Assembly: GCA_036365515.1 (NCBI GenBank)
Contig: CM070874.1
Span: 174,319,797-174,383,796, forward strand
Reading direction: 5' to 3'
Length of the DNA: 64,000 nt
Source: Torymus aiolomorphi
Lineage: Eukaryota; Arthropoda; Insecta; Hymenoptera; Torymidae
Part shown: positions 37,314 to 50,026 of the stretch, one piece after another
Position numbering within the stretch: position 1 is the first letter of the stretch
Layout of the letters: every line of letters starts with the position of its first letter
Notes under the pieces: model-generated
The model's database searches: none
Seen by the model: only the letters and a program-made list of their open reading frames with translations
Told to the model about the DNA's origin: nothing
Position numbers and translations under genes: made by a program

Positions 37314-38050
37314 TTAAAATAAAATTACATTGTTTATATTTAAAACATCTACATTTTTTCGAGTTATAAATATTACTTTGTCTTGAATGTTTATAATATC
37401 ATTTGCATCAATCATATCACCATAAATCTCAGAAATGAGATTACTATTAGTAAATAATATTTTATTTGTTTCTTCAATGGCTTCATTGTAATTTTCAAAA
37501 TTACTTGAATATATTCCATCACTAATATTTAAAAGCCATTGCTTAAATGCCAGTTCATATTGATTTACTCTTAAATTATCTTTTAAGGTCATATGTTTAA
37601 AATTTTTCCACAATTTTCAATAATTTTAGTTCTATTGCAATATTTAATGACTGGTAAAGTTTGTATACGTCACCTGAAACTATTACTATTTTATTTCCAA
37701 ATATTTTATCACTTTTACATACATCACCATATAACTTATCGACCGCCTCCGAAGCATATTTAAACGTCATAAATATTTGGTTCCAAATAATGACGTTAAC
37801 ATTTCAAGTTTATTTCCATATTCTGAATGAGATGTAATATTCCATGTAGTTTCTTCAGTTATGATAACTGGAAATTTAAAGGTCATGTGTGCAGTTTTAC
37901 CATCATTAGAAAATTTGCTGCTACCCCTGCCCATGCTACAGAGAGAACTGGAATGTTTGAATTTTTTAATTAGGCAATCAATGTATTTAATTAATAATTT
38001 TTTCCACAGCCTCCTGGCCCATCGTTAAAAATACATTTGTAAATTGAATT
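37314..38050 (-). pseudogene. Helitron-type PIF1-like helicase, degenerate
   Basis: On the minus strand near 38030 a Walker A-like phrase reads FNDGPGGCGKKLLI, followed by GKTAHMTFKFP, both typical of the PIF1-like helicase of Helitrons. The final part, 37613-37314, is open and reads FKQWLLNISDGIYSS, then VIFITRKNVDVLNINNVILF, the region after helicase motif III. The lysine after GCGK is followed by Lys instead of Thr or Ser, and stops and frameshifts interrupt the middle. No Rep domain is visible. It would have unwound DNA during rolling-circle transposition. It is clearly dead. Confidence 0.65.
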
Positions 38051-38103
38051 CGATAAGGGTCGGAGAAAGCAATAAAATTATAAAAAAATAATTTAAAAAA
38101 ATG

Positions 38104-38178
38104 TGATTGTCATTGGGAATTGAACCCAAAATATTTAGATTACTAAGCCGACCCTTTACTATCTGCGCCATTAAAGAA
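38104..38178 (-). tRNA. tRNA pseudogene or SINE head
   Basis: The minus strand has ATGGCGCAGATAGTAAAGGG (A-box-like) and TTGGGTTCAATTCCCAA, a perfect T stem and loop with B box. The D and anticodon stems pair poorly, so it is a tRNA-derived repeat rather than a working tRNA. Confidence 0.5.
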
Positions 38179-38479
38179 TACTTATCTGTGACGATCCAAA
38201 TTGGCCTTATGTTAGATTTGACTAATTAACACATTAAATTCATTCTCAGTTTAAAAATAATAATGATTGCAAAGTTGACAAATGTGATTCATGTTACAAT
38301 AATTGAGTTGTAAGTGAGGTTTTTGTGTTATTCTATTATTGCAGGTTATGTTATTAAGTTAATTTCAATAAAGTAGCGCAAAATTAAAGTTATACCGGCA
38401 TGCAAAAATTATTTCATCCGTTTACCTCATCTGTCCATATGTATTGACCCAAAATATATATTTGGATGTAATTAATATC

Positions 38480-38570
38480 AAATGTACGAAAATATACGAA
38501 AATGTACAGAAATGTACAGAAATGTACAGAAATGTATGGAAATGTACGGAAATGTACAGAAAGGTACAGT
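38480..38570. repeat. 10-bp minisatellite
   Basis: About nine copies of AAATGTACAG with small changes. Confidence 0.85.
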
Positions 38571-38639
38571 TTTTTCTTGCGCCAGGACTTTTACGTATAA
38601 AAGTAGAAATTTTTCTCGATCTTAAGGATTTACTAAATA

Positions 38640-39235
38640 CATTCTACTAATAACAGAGATGAATAGAGAGATTGCTAGCGCCCCGGAAAAAATGAGACAA
38701 GCTTCGGCGCGCGACGCGCTGCTGTCTCTCGCGGCCAGATCATTAACTATGCGCACAATTTTCTGATTGGTTCTTGGAAACTGCGTAGGGAGCGGGACCG
38801 GGGAAGCTGGAGAAGATGGGTCGACGGCTCGGTGCACGTGCACCGAAAGTGCGTGTGCTTGAGTGGCCAGGCGCCTCAGACGCTTGTCGGTTCTGTTTAC
38901 TTCTCCCAAAAACCCAACAATGGCCGAGCGGCCTGACAATCCCTGTTCGGTCGAACTTTTGTACTACACGTAAATGAATAGAATTTTAAACTGACAATTA
39001 CAAAACCCAAATCTAAGCCACAACTCAAGCCCGTAGGGGGGAAAATTAACATACACGATTTTACGGTATCATATTAATATCGTAGTGGTGGCCGTGGTGG
39101 ATAAAGCGCGCAGCTACTTTTGCTCTAATCTTTTGGAACTGAGCTCAATCTTCACTCGCAATTTTTTTTTTTTTTTTTAATGTGTAAGATTTCTTTCACT
39201 ATATTATTATGCCACACATTTTTTTTACTTCAAAT
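38640..39235. other. CpG-rich island and T-tract, no gene called
   Basis: From 38680 to 38940 CpG density is high, but no frame resembles a known protein. A tRNA-like phrase GTGGTGGATAAAGCGCGCAG with a weak B box is at 39090-39155, before a T run, and may be another SINE head. Confidence 0.35.
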
Positions 39236-39299
39236 CATGCTATTTCCAACTCATGTTTATGATACTAAAACGGACCTAAAAAAATTGTTTGATAAGCAT

Positions 39300-39480
39300 C
39301 TCCAGCATATTTTTTCCTCGGCTTTCCCATGATTTAGGCAGTTTTTCCGAAATTTTCCATTTTTAACTTCAAAAACTATAAAACATCTTATATCTCAAAC
39401 AGTATATTTTTAATATTTTATTTGACCATTTAGATCGAAAGCTGAGCATTTTTTACATAGGAAATGATTTTTTTCAAAAT
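39300..39480. repeat. Relative of the MITE core at 58600-58690
   Basis: TTATATCTCAAACAGTATAT, TTTTAATATTTTATTTGACC and TAGATCGAAAG occur in the same order as at 58608-58660. Both are parts of a dispersed non-coding repeat. Confidence 0.6.
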
Positions 39481-39844
39481 TTGCTCAGGATGTTTTCTTC
39501 GAGAAATAGAACGCGGAAGAGTAGACGCAACGCCTCTCCTATTGTGCAGTACGTCGCGTGGACTAGGACTGCCTCGCTACCTAATAGACTTTTATAATAT
39601 TTACCTGTTCTTTCGTATTTTTCGTAGTGTATGAATAATAATTTATTGGTTATTTTATAAAAAAAAAAATAGAGTTTCATAAGTAAGAGGAATATAGTTA
39701 TTATACTAATACTTTTTTCTCAGTGCAGATAATTTTTCTTTGTTATTTTAAACAGTTTTTCTCGGGAAGATTTGATATTCAGAACTTAAAGATGTTTTTT
39801 TTGAGCTTCAATATACTTTCAACCATTGGAATAATAGCATGGTA

Positions 39845-41150
39845 TTATAACGTGCCTGGTATCGATTTAGCCTTATCCAGTCTTAGTTTTAATTTGAAAA
39901 CAATTTTTTCATCTGATTCTTTACTGCTATAAAAAATTTTGGTTTCTTTGCAATAATCTTTACCCCAGTTATAACACTTTTTTGGCGTTAAAATATGATT
40001 ATTAGAAGAAACTTGTGGACTCGCTCGTTTTGCACGTCTTTTTAGGTTGGCGCGTATACCATCGCATGCACCTTTGCCATGCAACGTGGCATAAAAATGC
40101 CACTTAGCTGGAACACCAAAATGATTCTCATGAAAAAGAAGATTTTGAAAATTAGATCTGTTTTTAAAATGCTAACCTGCTCCATCAGTCAAATAATAGA
40201 CTTTTTTTTACTATCAAATAAGTTTTGAGGTAAGATACTACAATTTTTTGATATTCATAAACGATATAAGTATTGTGGTTTAGATTGTCAGCCACCCAAA
40301 TAGCATCTGTCGTGTGCATCATTACACACAATGGCTTGGATACAATGGGGGTAGTTTTTAAAAGGAAATTTAGTATCTTTTATTAAATTTTCTAGATCCA
40401 TATGATCATCACGTTTTCGTGATGCACACACACGCATACATTATGCGTACTACTACTTGCAGCTCAAACACAATGTAGTGGCTTCAATTGTGTAAATTTA
40501 GTAAAACCAATATTAACGTGTTCATTTTATTTTTTATAGAAACTATACAGTTCGTTCAAATTCACAAGCAGTAATCTTTTTTGAACATGTTCTCTTTCAC
40601 CATTGCTCTGCTTAACAGATATGTAATCTTTTAAACCTGGCATTATTCGGCTTATATCATCTCTTTCATAAGAAGTTTTCACTGAATTTACAGTATCAGC
40701 TGGAAGTAGTTTGCCACTTTTATTAGCAGGTATTGTAAATTTTCCGCTTTTAGCTACTAAATTTTTTGCTTTGCGAGCTTCCCGTTCACTGCGGCCGAAT
40801 TTTTGCATTAAGTCCCTATGAGACCAAAATTCAGGTGCAAGAGTTAGTAACTGAATTCTCTCTTGCTTATTCGTTGATTCTGAAATTGTTTTTTTTATTT
40901 GTTCGAGAACTGCAACACCAGCTTTGTGATACTCATCGTTACACAGTATTTGAGCTTCTTTAGCATCAGCTGGAGGTAAATTTGATTTATGTTTGTAAAT
41001 TTGGCGTTGACACTTGAACAAATTTTTGCTTTTTCTGGTACTAAGGGATATGCACTTCTTAAAAGTGTTGGAAAATCGAACATATCTTTTACTTTAGATG
41101 AAGGGTGATTATTTTTATTTAAAGGATTTATGCATTTTAATTTCTAAGTT
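39845..41150 (-). pseudogene. Invertebrate repeat-family protein with HGKGACDG motif, broken
   Basis: Minus-strand pieces in order are DFPTLLRSAYPLVPEKAK near 41080, the 164-codon frame 41021-40527 (LLTLAPEFWSHRDL, then KSGKLLPADTVNSVKTSYER, then ISVKQSNGEREHVQKRLLLV), a poorly preserved middle, and FGVPAKWHFYATLHGKGACD at about 40110. The last piece includes LRLDKAKSIPGTL near 39850. The family is repeated in many invertebrate genomes and behaves like a transposon protein. I do not know its reaction. At least two frameshifts and several stops are present, and one conserved Gly after CDGI appears as Arg. Confidence 0.55.
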
Positions 41151-41429
41151 GAATCCATTTTAGTTGCTACAATAAACAAAAGAAATAATGAAACAGAGAG
41201 TCACCGATGATTTAATCATCAAATACACGAAAGACACTATGAAATCCAAGTTTGATTGTATTGACAGAAATTCGAAAAAATTTCGGAGGGGAATAAGATG
41301 AAAAGTCATTGCAATTATTGTATATACTTTGAACATGACGATTCACATGCAGGTCGAAAATTCCGATATGAAAGTCACCTATCGAATGCAAAATGAATCA
41401 TGCGGTGTGGCACGACGTGCCGACTGGTG

Positions 41430-42440
41430 TATTTTGATTTAAAACTTAAGAAATTCAATATGGTGGTTCAATTACGTATTTTTTCACGAATGACCTTCAA
41501 ATGACCTCTAAAGGTGACTTGAATCAATCCAAGGTCACCAATTGATGCAACTCTGCAATTTAGATTCAGCCGTTATGGATTCCAGCAAGAATCTGAAAAG
41601 CTTGTCATTGAACTAAGCTTATTTTCACTAATGACCTTCAAATGACCTCTAGAGGTGACTAAGGACTAAGACAAGGAGATAATAAGGAGATAATCCCTAC
41701 CTCATGTGAGTTTTAACAATGATTGCAATTTGCTTGGTATGCAAGTTGGTATGCAAGCAACATACCAACAATATAAATTACAAACAAAATAAGACTTTTT
41801 CACAGTTCCGAAAAAGTGAATTTTAGTTCAAGCGGTTTCAGCCGCCCTATTGAATTTTTTAAGTTTTAAATCAAAGTACACCAATCGGCTTTCCAAAGTA
41901 AATTGTCTAAGCTTTCATTTGAGCCGTTATAGACCTCAAACGGGTTTAACAAATTTTGGCGAGAGGGAGTCTCTTGGTGACAAAGAATGACTCATATATA
42001 TTACTAATATTATATATGTTTCTCATTAAAGACAGGGGTTAAAAAAATATCGGGACAGCTGAATAACTCGTCAGGGATGCGTTTCCGAGATAAATGTTAA
42101 ATAGAAAAGTTGTAGAGTTTAAATCAATGTACTCGATGGTGACATTGACCTTAATTTTCAAGATCATTTGAAGGTCAACTTTGTTTTTTCAAATAGAGAT
42201 GCCCTATTTTGACTCCGGAATCTTAAAGAGCGCGAAATTCTACGTCCCAGTACGTATTGACCTTGATGGTCCCAATGATCTCCAAAGGTCATTTGGAGGT
42301 CAAATACTATTTTTCCTACAAAATGACTAGCTTATCGTGGTTTTTATGAAAAATTATCGGAACAAAAGTTATAGGGGATAAAGAGAACCGACCCATGCTG
42401 ACCTTCGCATTGACCTTGGCCTTAATTTTAACTAATCATT
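41430..42440. repeat. AAGGTCA-rich dispersed repeat
   Basis: TGACCTTCAAATGACCTCTA occurs at 41490 and 41631. GATCATTTGAAGGTCAACTT and GTCATTTGGAGGTCAAATA follow. Half sites of the form AAGGTCA or TGACCTT number well over ten. No coding sequence. Confidence 0.65.
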
Positions 42441-42889
42441 TTATCATGATTCCAGCTAGTGAAGGCAAGATCAGGCAATGTTAAGTTAGTGACGATAACA
42501 TGCAGCGACTGAAGTCACATGTGATTCGGCGAATGTCTCTTAATGAAGAAGGCGTTCAAATTGATGGCCATGCACTTCTTGACAATAACCCAATCGATTA
42601 CAAAAGCTGTCGATAACATTTTCTAGATGATCAACTGATATAAGTGCAGTTTCGTCAAGAATTCTCTGTCGTAAATCATTTAAAGACTTAGTCTTATAGA
42701 TACGGGTTTTTAAGTCGCCCCATAGAAAAAAACCGTTGCCAATTCATTGGCACGTAGCTTCCTCAAACTTAATTTATTGATCCCTTTAATTAATTTTTAC
42801 TTCTAATATTTAAAATTTAATACTTTATCTTGTACGGTTAGACTAACTAGGAGAGGGTCATGGGTCCGGATTCAGCTTAAACTGTGCGT

Positions 42890-43765
42890 TATATTTTTTT
42901 TCGTAATGAACCGATTTTTTTGGGTAACGAACTTGATCTGAAGATATATAAAAGCTACATCTGTGCCAAATTTCAGGACGATTGGATAATTTTTGCTCTT
43001 GTTATTGTGCGACAACGAAAACGCAAATTTTTTCTAAAATAATTTTTTTCTAAAAAATAAATGAAGATAATCTCCTGAAATTTTAACCAAATATAGTCTT
43101 CTATAAATTTAATAAGTGGTTAAAATTTTAAGTCGATAAATCAAGTATTTTTTGAGAAAACGCGATTCGAAATTTTTTTAAAAAAATGTTTTACCTCAAA
43201 TATCTTTTTTCGTAATGGGCCGATTTTGTTGGGCAACGAACTCGATCTGAAGATACATAAAAGCTACATCTGTGCTAAATTTCAGGACGATTGGATAATT
43301 TTTGCTCTAGTTATCGTGCGACAACGAAAACGCAAATTTTTTCTAAAATAATTCTTTTCTAAAAACAAATGAAGATCATCTCTTGAAATTTTAACCAAAT
43401 ATAGTCTTCCATAAGTTTAATAAGTGGTTAAAATTTTAAGTCGATAAATCAAGTAATCTCTGAGAAAATGTGAGTCAAAAATTTTTTTAAAAAACCTCAA
43501 ATATCTTTTTTCGTAATGGACCGATTTTTTTGGGCAACGAACTCGATCTGAAGGTATATAAAAGCTACATCTGTGCCAAATTTCAGGACGATTGGATAAT
43601 ATTTGCTCTAGTTATCGTGCAACAACGAAAACGCAAATTTTTTCTAAAATAATTTTTTTCTAAAAAACAAATGAAGATAATCTCTTGAAATTTTAACCAC
43701 ATATAGTCTTCAATTAGTGTCATAACTGGTTAAAATTTCAAGTCGATAAATAAAATATTTTTTGA
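42890..43765. repeat. Three tandem copies of a 300-310 bp unit
   Basis: Copies begin near 42897, 43207 and 43507, each with TTTTTCGTAATG, ACGAACTCGATCTGAAG, AGCTACATCTGTGCCAAATT and TCAGGACGATTGGATAAT. The third is cut short. Divergence is about 5 to 10 percent by eye. Confidence 0.88.
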
Positions 43766-44085
43766 GAAATTAATTTATGAAATATAAAAAAGTTTTCCTT
43801 AATAACAATTGACAGAGTGAAGATATTTTAAATTTTAAAAAAGGAAAATATAGGTAATTTAAATACCTTTCAAGAAAAGTTTATTATATTATGTAATAAT
43901 AACTGTAAGATATGAAAAAATAAAAAAAACTAAAAATTCAAAATCGTTTTTTGGTTATAAAACGAAAGAAAATTAATAAAAACTCAAATCCAACAGGGTA
44001 CCTTTCTTTTCCGGCGAGACAAAGAGAATAAGCTTTAGGCGACGAAAATCGGTCTATTCGTTTCGGAGATATGAAGAGTTCAAAT

Positions 44086-44112
44086 ACACACACACACGCA
44101 CGCACACACACA

Positions 44113-44195
<83 letters not shown>
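44086..44195. repeat. (CA)n and (GCAC)n microsatellite
   Basis: CA units flank a run of about ten GCAC units. Confidence 0.95.
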
Positions 44196-44654
44196 ACGCG
44201 AAAACAAAAATGAACAAAATCAACTAATACACACATATATCGCCTTAAAACATCTTTTTGAACATCTTTTTTTCGAAAATTTTTTTCACCGTTACAAAAC
44301 TTCCTCTACGAGGAAGCAATAATCCAGTGGATTTATATCAGGCGATCTTGCTGGCCACTCTAATGTACCTCGACGCCCTATCCATCGAGTTTCGAATGTT
44401 TGGTCTAAGTAGTTACGAACATTGACATCGTAGTGGGGACCAGCTCCATTTTGCCATATGCCAATAAACCATATGCGTTCAAAATTATCACCAGTAATTT
44501 GCCTTATTTTCGGAACAACTTCATTTTGAAGCAAGTCCTTATAAATTGCAGCGGTCAGGTTATCATCAATGAAAAATGGCCCTATGATTTGGTGATTCAC
44601 TATCCCTGCCCATACGTTTAACATTGCTGAGTATTGACTCTTACACTCACGCAT

Positions 44655-45835
44655 TGCTGCTAACCGCTATTTCCGTTATTCCATTGCTTTTTAAAACTGA
44701 TAGATTAGCGGATGCGGTGCAGCAATATTTTAGCAATATTCGTACATGGTTAAATAATTTTTCAAAAATATTTTCTTTTTTTATAATATTTATGAACTGA
44801 TTATTTCCTTAATTTAGCAATGTTAGAGGAATATTCGTACAGGATTAAACAATACGTGAAGAATATTAAATGAAGAATATTATAAGGCTATGCCTAAAAG
44901 TAATATTGCAGCAATATTCGTCCAATTTACGATTTTATTCTATCCTATATTATGGAGGTTTATCAGGAGTTGGAAACAAAATTAATTTTAGTTAACACCC
45001 ATATGGCGCAAACTTTTGAGTCCCCAATGCAAAGGGGGAACCAAAAAAACAAGACAAGTCAATTTGTACTCTTTGTAACGAGTCCTTCGAACTTTTGAAA
45101 TTTACGGCTTATATGCTCTCGATCGTCTAATCTGTTGAAAGGAGTCGATACTAGTGCGCCGCCTAGCGGAGCGAAATGGTAACTTCTGATGTGCGGCTCT
45201 CAATAAGCAAGATCAGTGTTGGGCAAACGATTGTGCAAAAGTGCCACAACCTATCGAACGACAAAAGCGCCCCGTGGAAAACGGCGGATCGGAGATGAAA
45301 CTCGCTGCCACAGCAGCCGCCGCGGCGGTGCGGTCGGGGCAAATTGAGACGGAGTACACAGAGTAGGCGAAGCAGCGAATACTAAGTATACAGTGATGTG
45401 TTTTGTTTATCAGCGTATGCAGGTTATGATTGTTCTACTCCAATTTTAAAAAATTGATGGAGAGACAATTAGATAAGTATTATTTATTATTCAAATTATA
45501 TTATGTGTTTGGATAATTCTGAAAGCAATAAGGTACTTTTGCATAATCATTCAAATACTCAAAATATTCTTCGACATGAATTCCTTTTGAATACATACTT
45601 TCTGTGTCTGTTTTTTATTTCAGAAGACGGTACATTCGTAATGCATATGGACCAAAGAAGTATAAACTCAAGTTTATTAATTCAAATGTTCATTAAGTTT
45701 ACAATTCTCAATCATCAAGATTGTTAAATAATTATAAAATAGTTTTGTGGATAGTGCAGAGAAAAATATTAGAAACAAGAAGAAAAGCATGTAAAACAAA
45801 TAAATAAACCAAGTGCATCTCGTTTACGATTTTAG
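44655..45835. other. Anonymous DNA with a CpG-rich block at 45140-45380
   Basis: No coding frame is recognised. AGCAATATTCGT-like words recur at 44730-44930. The CpG-rich block could be a transposon 5-prime region or a promoter, without further evidence. Confidence 0.35.
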
Positions 45836-45839
45836 ATAG

Positions 45840-46880
45840 TGTAAGTGGGCTGCGAGAAGACCATTACCGCGAAAGAACACCCATCGATTAAACAAGGATC
45901 GGCGGTACAAGAATTAAGGGTATCACGAGAGGCCGATGAAAACGATTGATCAGGCCGGGAGCGTGCGGAAGCCCAGGTGAGCAGGGTAATGTCAAAGATA
46001 GAAAGAGCATATGATCCATGCCGCGAAGCGGAAATAGAAACCGCCGCCAACCAGCATACTGGTAGACTGAAGAGATCGTGGAGTTACGCAGGACATGCTT
46101 CAGGCTTCGTAGACGAGCACAGCGCGCGCGAGAACGACGCGGGGCCACTGCGCTTAACGCTGAATTTAAACAGGCATATAAAAGGCTAAGGCTCGCAATT
46201 AAGTCTAGTAAGCAACGATGCTGAAAAGAGGTATGCGACTAAGTCAACTCCGACCCATGGGAATAGGCTACAAAATCGTTACTCGTAGAATAGAGACAAT
46301 AAAGCCAATGGAGATCAAGGACGCGCGGTTAATAAATGTAATCCACCGAGAGAAGAGACTCCGTATGAGAGGCCATCGCCTTTCGATGCCCAGAAACCTT
46401 ACTGGATAGCTACAACGTATGTCTAAGAGAAGTTGTTTTTAGCAGTCGTTGGAAAAGGGCGAGACTTGTTTTTATCAGCAAGGGAAACCCGATATCTCCG
46501 TCCGCGTATCGGCCGCTTAGTCTATTAGACACGAAATGCAGACTTGGCGCGTCTTATTTTGTGCAAGGTAATGAAACTAGTGACTATGACATTGGCTCAG
46601 TTTTGCGCTGGCGAAGACCGAGGTAGCACTATTGACACCTAGAGCAATCCTTACGATACTACCTATGTACGTAGGATCAGAGTTAGTTACGACGAGGCCA
46701 ACTGCGAAGTATCTGAGGGTTACCCTGGACTCAAAGTTTTATTTTTGCCCACAAATTAGGGAAGTAGCGGCAAAGGCTGAAGCACGTGTAGCGGCGCTAA
46801 GCAGGTTGATGCGCAACGTGGGAGACGCTTGGACATCCAAGAGAAAACTCCTCATGGCGACGACCAACACCGATGCCAAA
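45840..46880 (+). pseudogene. R1-clade LINE reverse transcriptase, shredded
   Basis: Pieces in different frames line up with R1-like ORF2: FKQAYKRLRLAIKSSKQRC at 46160, then DPWGIGYKIV at 46250, KGNPISPSAYRPLSLLDT near 46490-46530, and YLRVTLDSKFYFCPQIREVA with AKAEARVAALSRLMRNVG at 46708-46830. These are the linker before the reverse transcriptase, its first finger motif, and the thumb region. The palm with the catalytic FADD box is missing between about 46560 and 46630, an internal deletion. Several frameshifts. The element would copy itself by target-primed reverse transcription. It is dead. Confidence 0.75.
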
Positions 46881-48900
46881 ATCGGTGGCATACCTGCTAA
46901 AGGAAATGGACCGACAGTAGTACCACCACAATCACGGACAACAGACTATAATACCACAACCCGTTGCTATTCAAGACTTTTACATAGAAGATGCAGTGGT
47001 ATTAGCCGAAGAGATCAGGTAAATGAATCTGCGAAAGATAGACTGCACCAGTTACTAAACAAAGGGCACAAAAATAAAATTTACGATCTCGATATGGAGG
47101 AAAAAGAAGAAGACGGGCGCTCAGGATTCTTCACAAACGTATGGGTAGTGAAGGACCAACCACGGAATTTCCCTACAACCACAAAACCCACGTATAAAGG
47201 TATTGACCCGAATGAAACCCTTGCGTCCAACAGGGGAACTCTAACTATCAGCCACGGACGGAAGGAAGTGGAGACTCGAAAGAAATACGGATGGACGACA
47301 ATTCAAGATTCTCGAACCCAATCACCAATGATCATGAAGAAGAAGAACGATTGGGGCCCAACTTGATGATAGGAGTCGAAATGCCATCCTTCAACGACTT
47401 ACAAGAGGAAGAACGCCCAAACCGAGATTATTATCCGAGGAAAGAATTTTATGAGCTTAAATCCAAGCTGCGATGGGGATGTCAGTATGAGAAGTGTAGA
47501 AAGTAGCGTCTCACTATTTAGAGAGATCGATGGAAACACGTCTTTACAGGACCGAAACAATAGCATGTTAACCCCTTAACTGGGAATGGATCATATATGT
47601 ACAAAAAAAAGTCGTGTCAAATCTGGCAATGGATCATATATGTAAATATTTGAATAACTTATGCAATTCTCAACGGATTTGGACAAAACTTGGTATACAA
47701 CTGTTTTTGAGATCGCTGAATCTGAATCGGACATCAGAATTATTATTTACGGCTATCAATTTTGGCACGAAAAGTTGTAAAAGTCGCACCAGGTAAGAGG
47801 TTAATGGATCACTATGATAGTCAGAGTCACTTAGTGAAACTGAGTCAGAAGCACTCAGTATGGAGACGGACAATCAATTTATTGATCATAGCAGAGCAAA
47901 ATTCCAGAATGGTAACGCCGGTACACGTCAGCGAGGTATAGAGGTACCGGACACTCTGGAGCCTCTCAATGACGATAATCTGGATATTCTGGGACAGAGG
48001 TTTTACGTGTACACTTAGGAATCGCTATGCGCACAATCCGATGTATGTCTCACTAAGGGAACTCCCTCTTCTTTTCATTATTAAAAATTTTAGGGCTACC
48101 TTTGACGCCGATAGAACTGCAAACAAATTATTGAAAAGCCCTGCACTGAGGAACTGTGGTAGCCCTCAAGATGTCAGTAATTTTATTATCACCCACGGAA
48201 TTCGCAGATGCAGATTGCGTATACATTTTCGCTCAAGAATATAGTAAAAACATATGTGTGCACTACCACGAAGAACATAAAATAACATTCTTACACTATA
48301 AGGTAAATGACAATCTCGAGTTTTTACAGTTACATCTTATCGGGTATCATTACACAGTTAATTGTAACTCGCTCGAGTAATTAGAACAAAACATGTCACT
48401 CGAGAGGAACAGCAACGAACAGTTACGCCACGAGTAGCATACTACATCAAGGATAATGACTCGTTATCTCGTGGCAGAAGCCAGGCCATCCCATTCACAA
48501 CCGCCATGGGCATCGAATAACAGCGACCATACGACATTTACGCACGTGCAACAGTTACACGAGCAACCCTTCGGGTACAAGGAGAACTTAGTATACGTAT
48601 TAACTTCTGACATATTTTTGGAAACGGAAGTCCTAGAGGCACTACTAGACAGAAATACATCTCGGAAGATGAACTGCGGAGCTCAGAGCGATCCGTATGG
48701 CAGATACATACCACAAAGACAACTAAGGGTAGAAGGGTGGAAATATTTGTAAAGCCGCACATTGATAACAAACGCCTAAGACCAGATCTGAAGCGGTGTG
48801 CGAAGGCATTGAAGCAAATATTAATAGAATTCTAGATGAGCTCCATAGGAATTATAAGAGACTTAGATATGCTGTCCGTAGCTGAGTGAAACCTCTTCAG
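46881..48900 (+). pseudogene. Possible upstream coding remains of a Ty3/gypsy element
   Basis: The frame 46632-47366 switches at about 46880 from LINE sequence to an acidic, Asn- and Lys-rich protein that I do not recognise. Further short frames follow at 47291-47506, 47810-47990 and 48456-48752. Their position before the integrase suggests gag or pol remains, but no protease, reverse transcriptase YxDD or RNase H motif was found. Stops and frameshifts are frequent. Confidence 0.35.
47572..47800. mobile_element. 229-bp piggyBac-type MITE
   Basis: TTAA at 47568-47571 and 47801-47804 flanks CCCCTTAACTGG and its imperfect inverse CCAGGTAAGAGG. A TTAA target with CC-starting ends is typical of piggyBac. 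Two phrases TGGATCATATATGTA are repeated inside. No coding. Confidence 0.7.
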
Positions 48901-48939
48901 TGAGCAGTGCAAATAAATCTTCTAGAGGATGGAGTTAAC

Positions 48940-50026
48940 GGTAGTATTCTTCAGAAATAATCGGCCTGTACCAAAAGTAGGAGATCGTTACAAAATAATT
49001 AAAGAATATCACGAGTCTACCATTGGCGACCATAAATGAATAACGAAGACATACGACAAACTGGTGCATGAATATTGCTGGATAAATATGCAATCCAATG
49101 TACGTCAGTTCGTACGGGGCTGTCTATACTGCCAGACTCAGAAGCTTGTTCCAGTCAAAATACGACTACCCATGCTTATTACAGATACATCCTCAAAACC
49201 ATTTAGCAAAATCTCTATGGATTCTGTGGATCTAAAGATACGACCGAAGCAGGCAATCAATCAGTACATCCTGACCATCCAGGATAATTTTAGTAAATAC
49301 TGTACATTGGCACAGGCAAAGCAGGCTACAGCGGAGGAAGTGACGCGTGCACTAACTACCAAATTGATCAGTTACTTCGGATCCCCAAGTACGTTAATAA
49401 CTGACCAAGGGTCACACTTTATCAATAGAACACTGGAAGAATCTGTGCGCGCCTATAAAATAAACAAATTTTGCACAACAGCTTATGATCCGCAATCGAA
49501 CGGAGGTATAGAGCGGATGCATCACACCCTTAACGAATATCTCAAAATGTGTCTGAGTGAATACAAAAATTGGGATGAGCGATTGCCTCTTGCTCAGCAC
49601 TCATACAATGCAGCCGAACACGAAGAGTTGGGATATAGTTCGCATGAGGTTGGCCACAGAGCACGAACATCCTCCAGCTTTCCAACAGGAGAAGAATTGC
49701 AAACATATAATGAGTATTTAGCCGACACAACATACTCATTAGCACAACTAAGAACTCTGGCGGCGACGAATTTAGCACAATCTAAATACAAATCAAAGTT
49801 TTACTACGATCAAAAGAAAAACATTAGACACTTTCCAGAGGCAGAAATGGTGTATCTCATAAAAAAACCGAAGCACGGCAAGACCGATCAGGAATACGTA
49901 GACCCGTGTGAAATTCTAGAGATAAACCACGAAACTCATAACGCCAAAATACGAAAAGGAGATCAAACCAAGATCATCCACATGGACCTGTTAACAACGA
50001 GTTATGAATTACAAAGAAAAACGTAA
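48940..50026 (+). pseudogene. Ty3/gypsy integrase, nearly intact
   Basis: The frame 49064-50026 (320 codons) contains the end of the zinc finger (VRQFVRGCLYCQTQK), the core with SMDSVDLK (first Asp), LITDQGSHFINRTLEE (second Asp) and YDPQSNGGIERMHHTLNEYL (Glu), and a long C-terminal DNA-binding part ending LLTTSYELQRKT. The first zinc-binding His lies upstream, where VGDRYKIIKEYHESTIGDHK is seen at 48980-49037. A TGA at 49037-49039 interrupts that frame. The enzyme inserts LTR-retrotransposon cDNA into the genome. All three acidic residues are kept, but with the upstream pol broken the copy is not autonomous. An extra Gly separates SNG and IER. Confidence 0.85.

Larger units (their letters stand above)
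42735..44300. mobile_element. Unclassified insertion within the transposase
   Basis: It lies between the two halves of the transposase. GCTTCCTC at 42769 and GAGGAAGC at about 44310 are inverted near its edges. It holds the 300-bp tandem repeats and a CA/GCAC microsatellite, and no gene. Confidence 0.5.
42510..44654 (-). pseudogene. Mariner/IS630-like transposase split by an insertion
   Basis: The upstream part (44654-44300) reads VWAGIVNHQIIGPFFIDDNL, then GAGPHYDVNVRNYLDQTF, then RWIGRRGTLEWPARSPDINP. The downstream part (42730-42510) reads NGFFLWGDLKTRIYK and continues to FCNRLGYCQEVHGHQFERL. Together they are the C-terminal half of a DDE transposase of the type that cuts and pastes at TA. 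The second catalytic Asp is Asn (IWQNGAGPH), while the third is kept in SPDINPLDY. About 1.57 kb separates the two coding parts exactly between LDY and FFLWG. The N-terminal DNA-binding half is missing. Confidence 0.7.
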
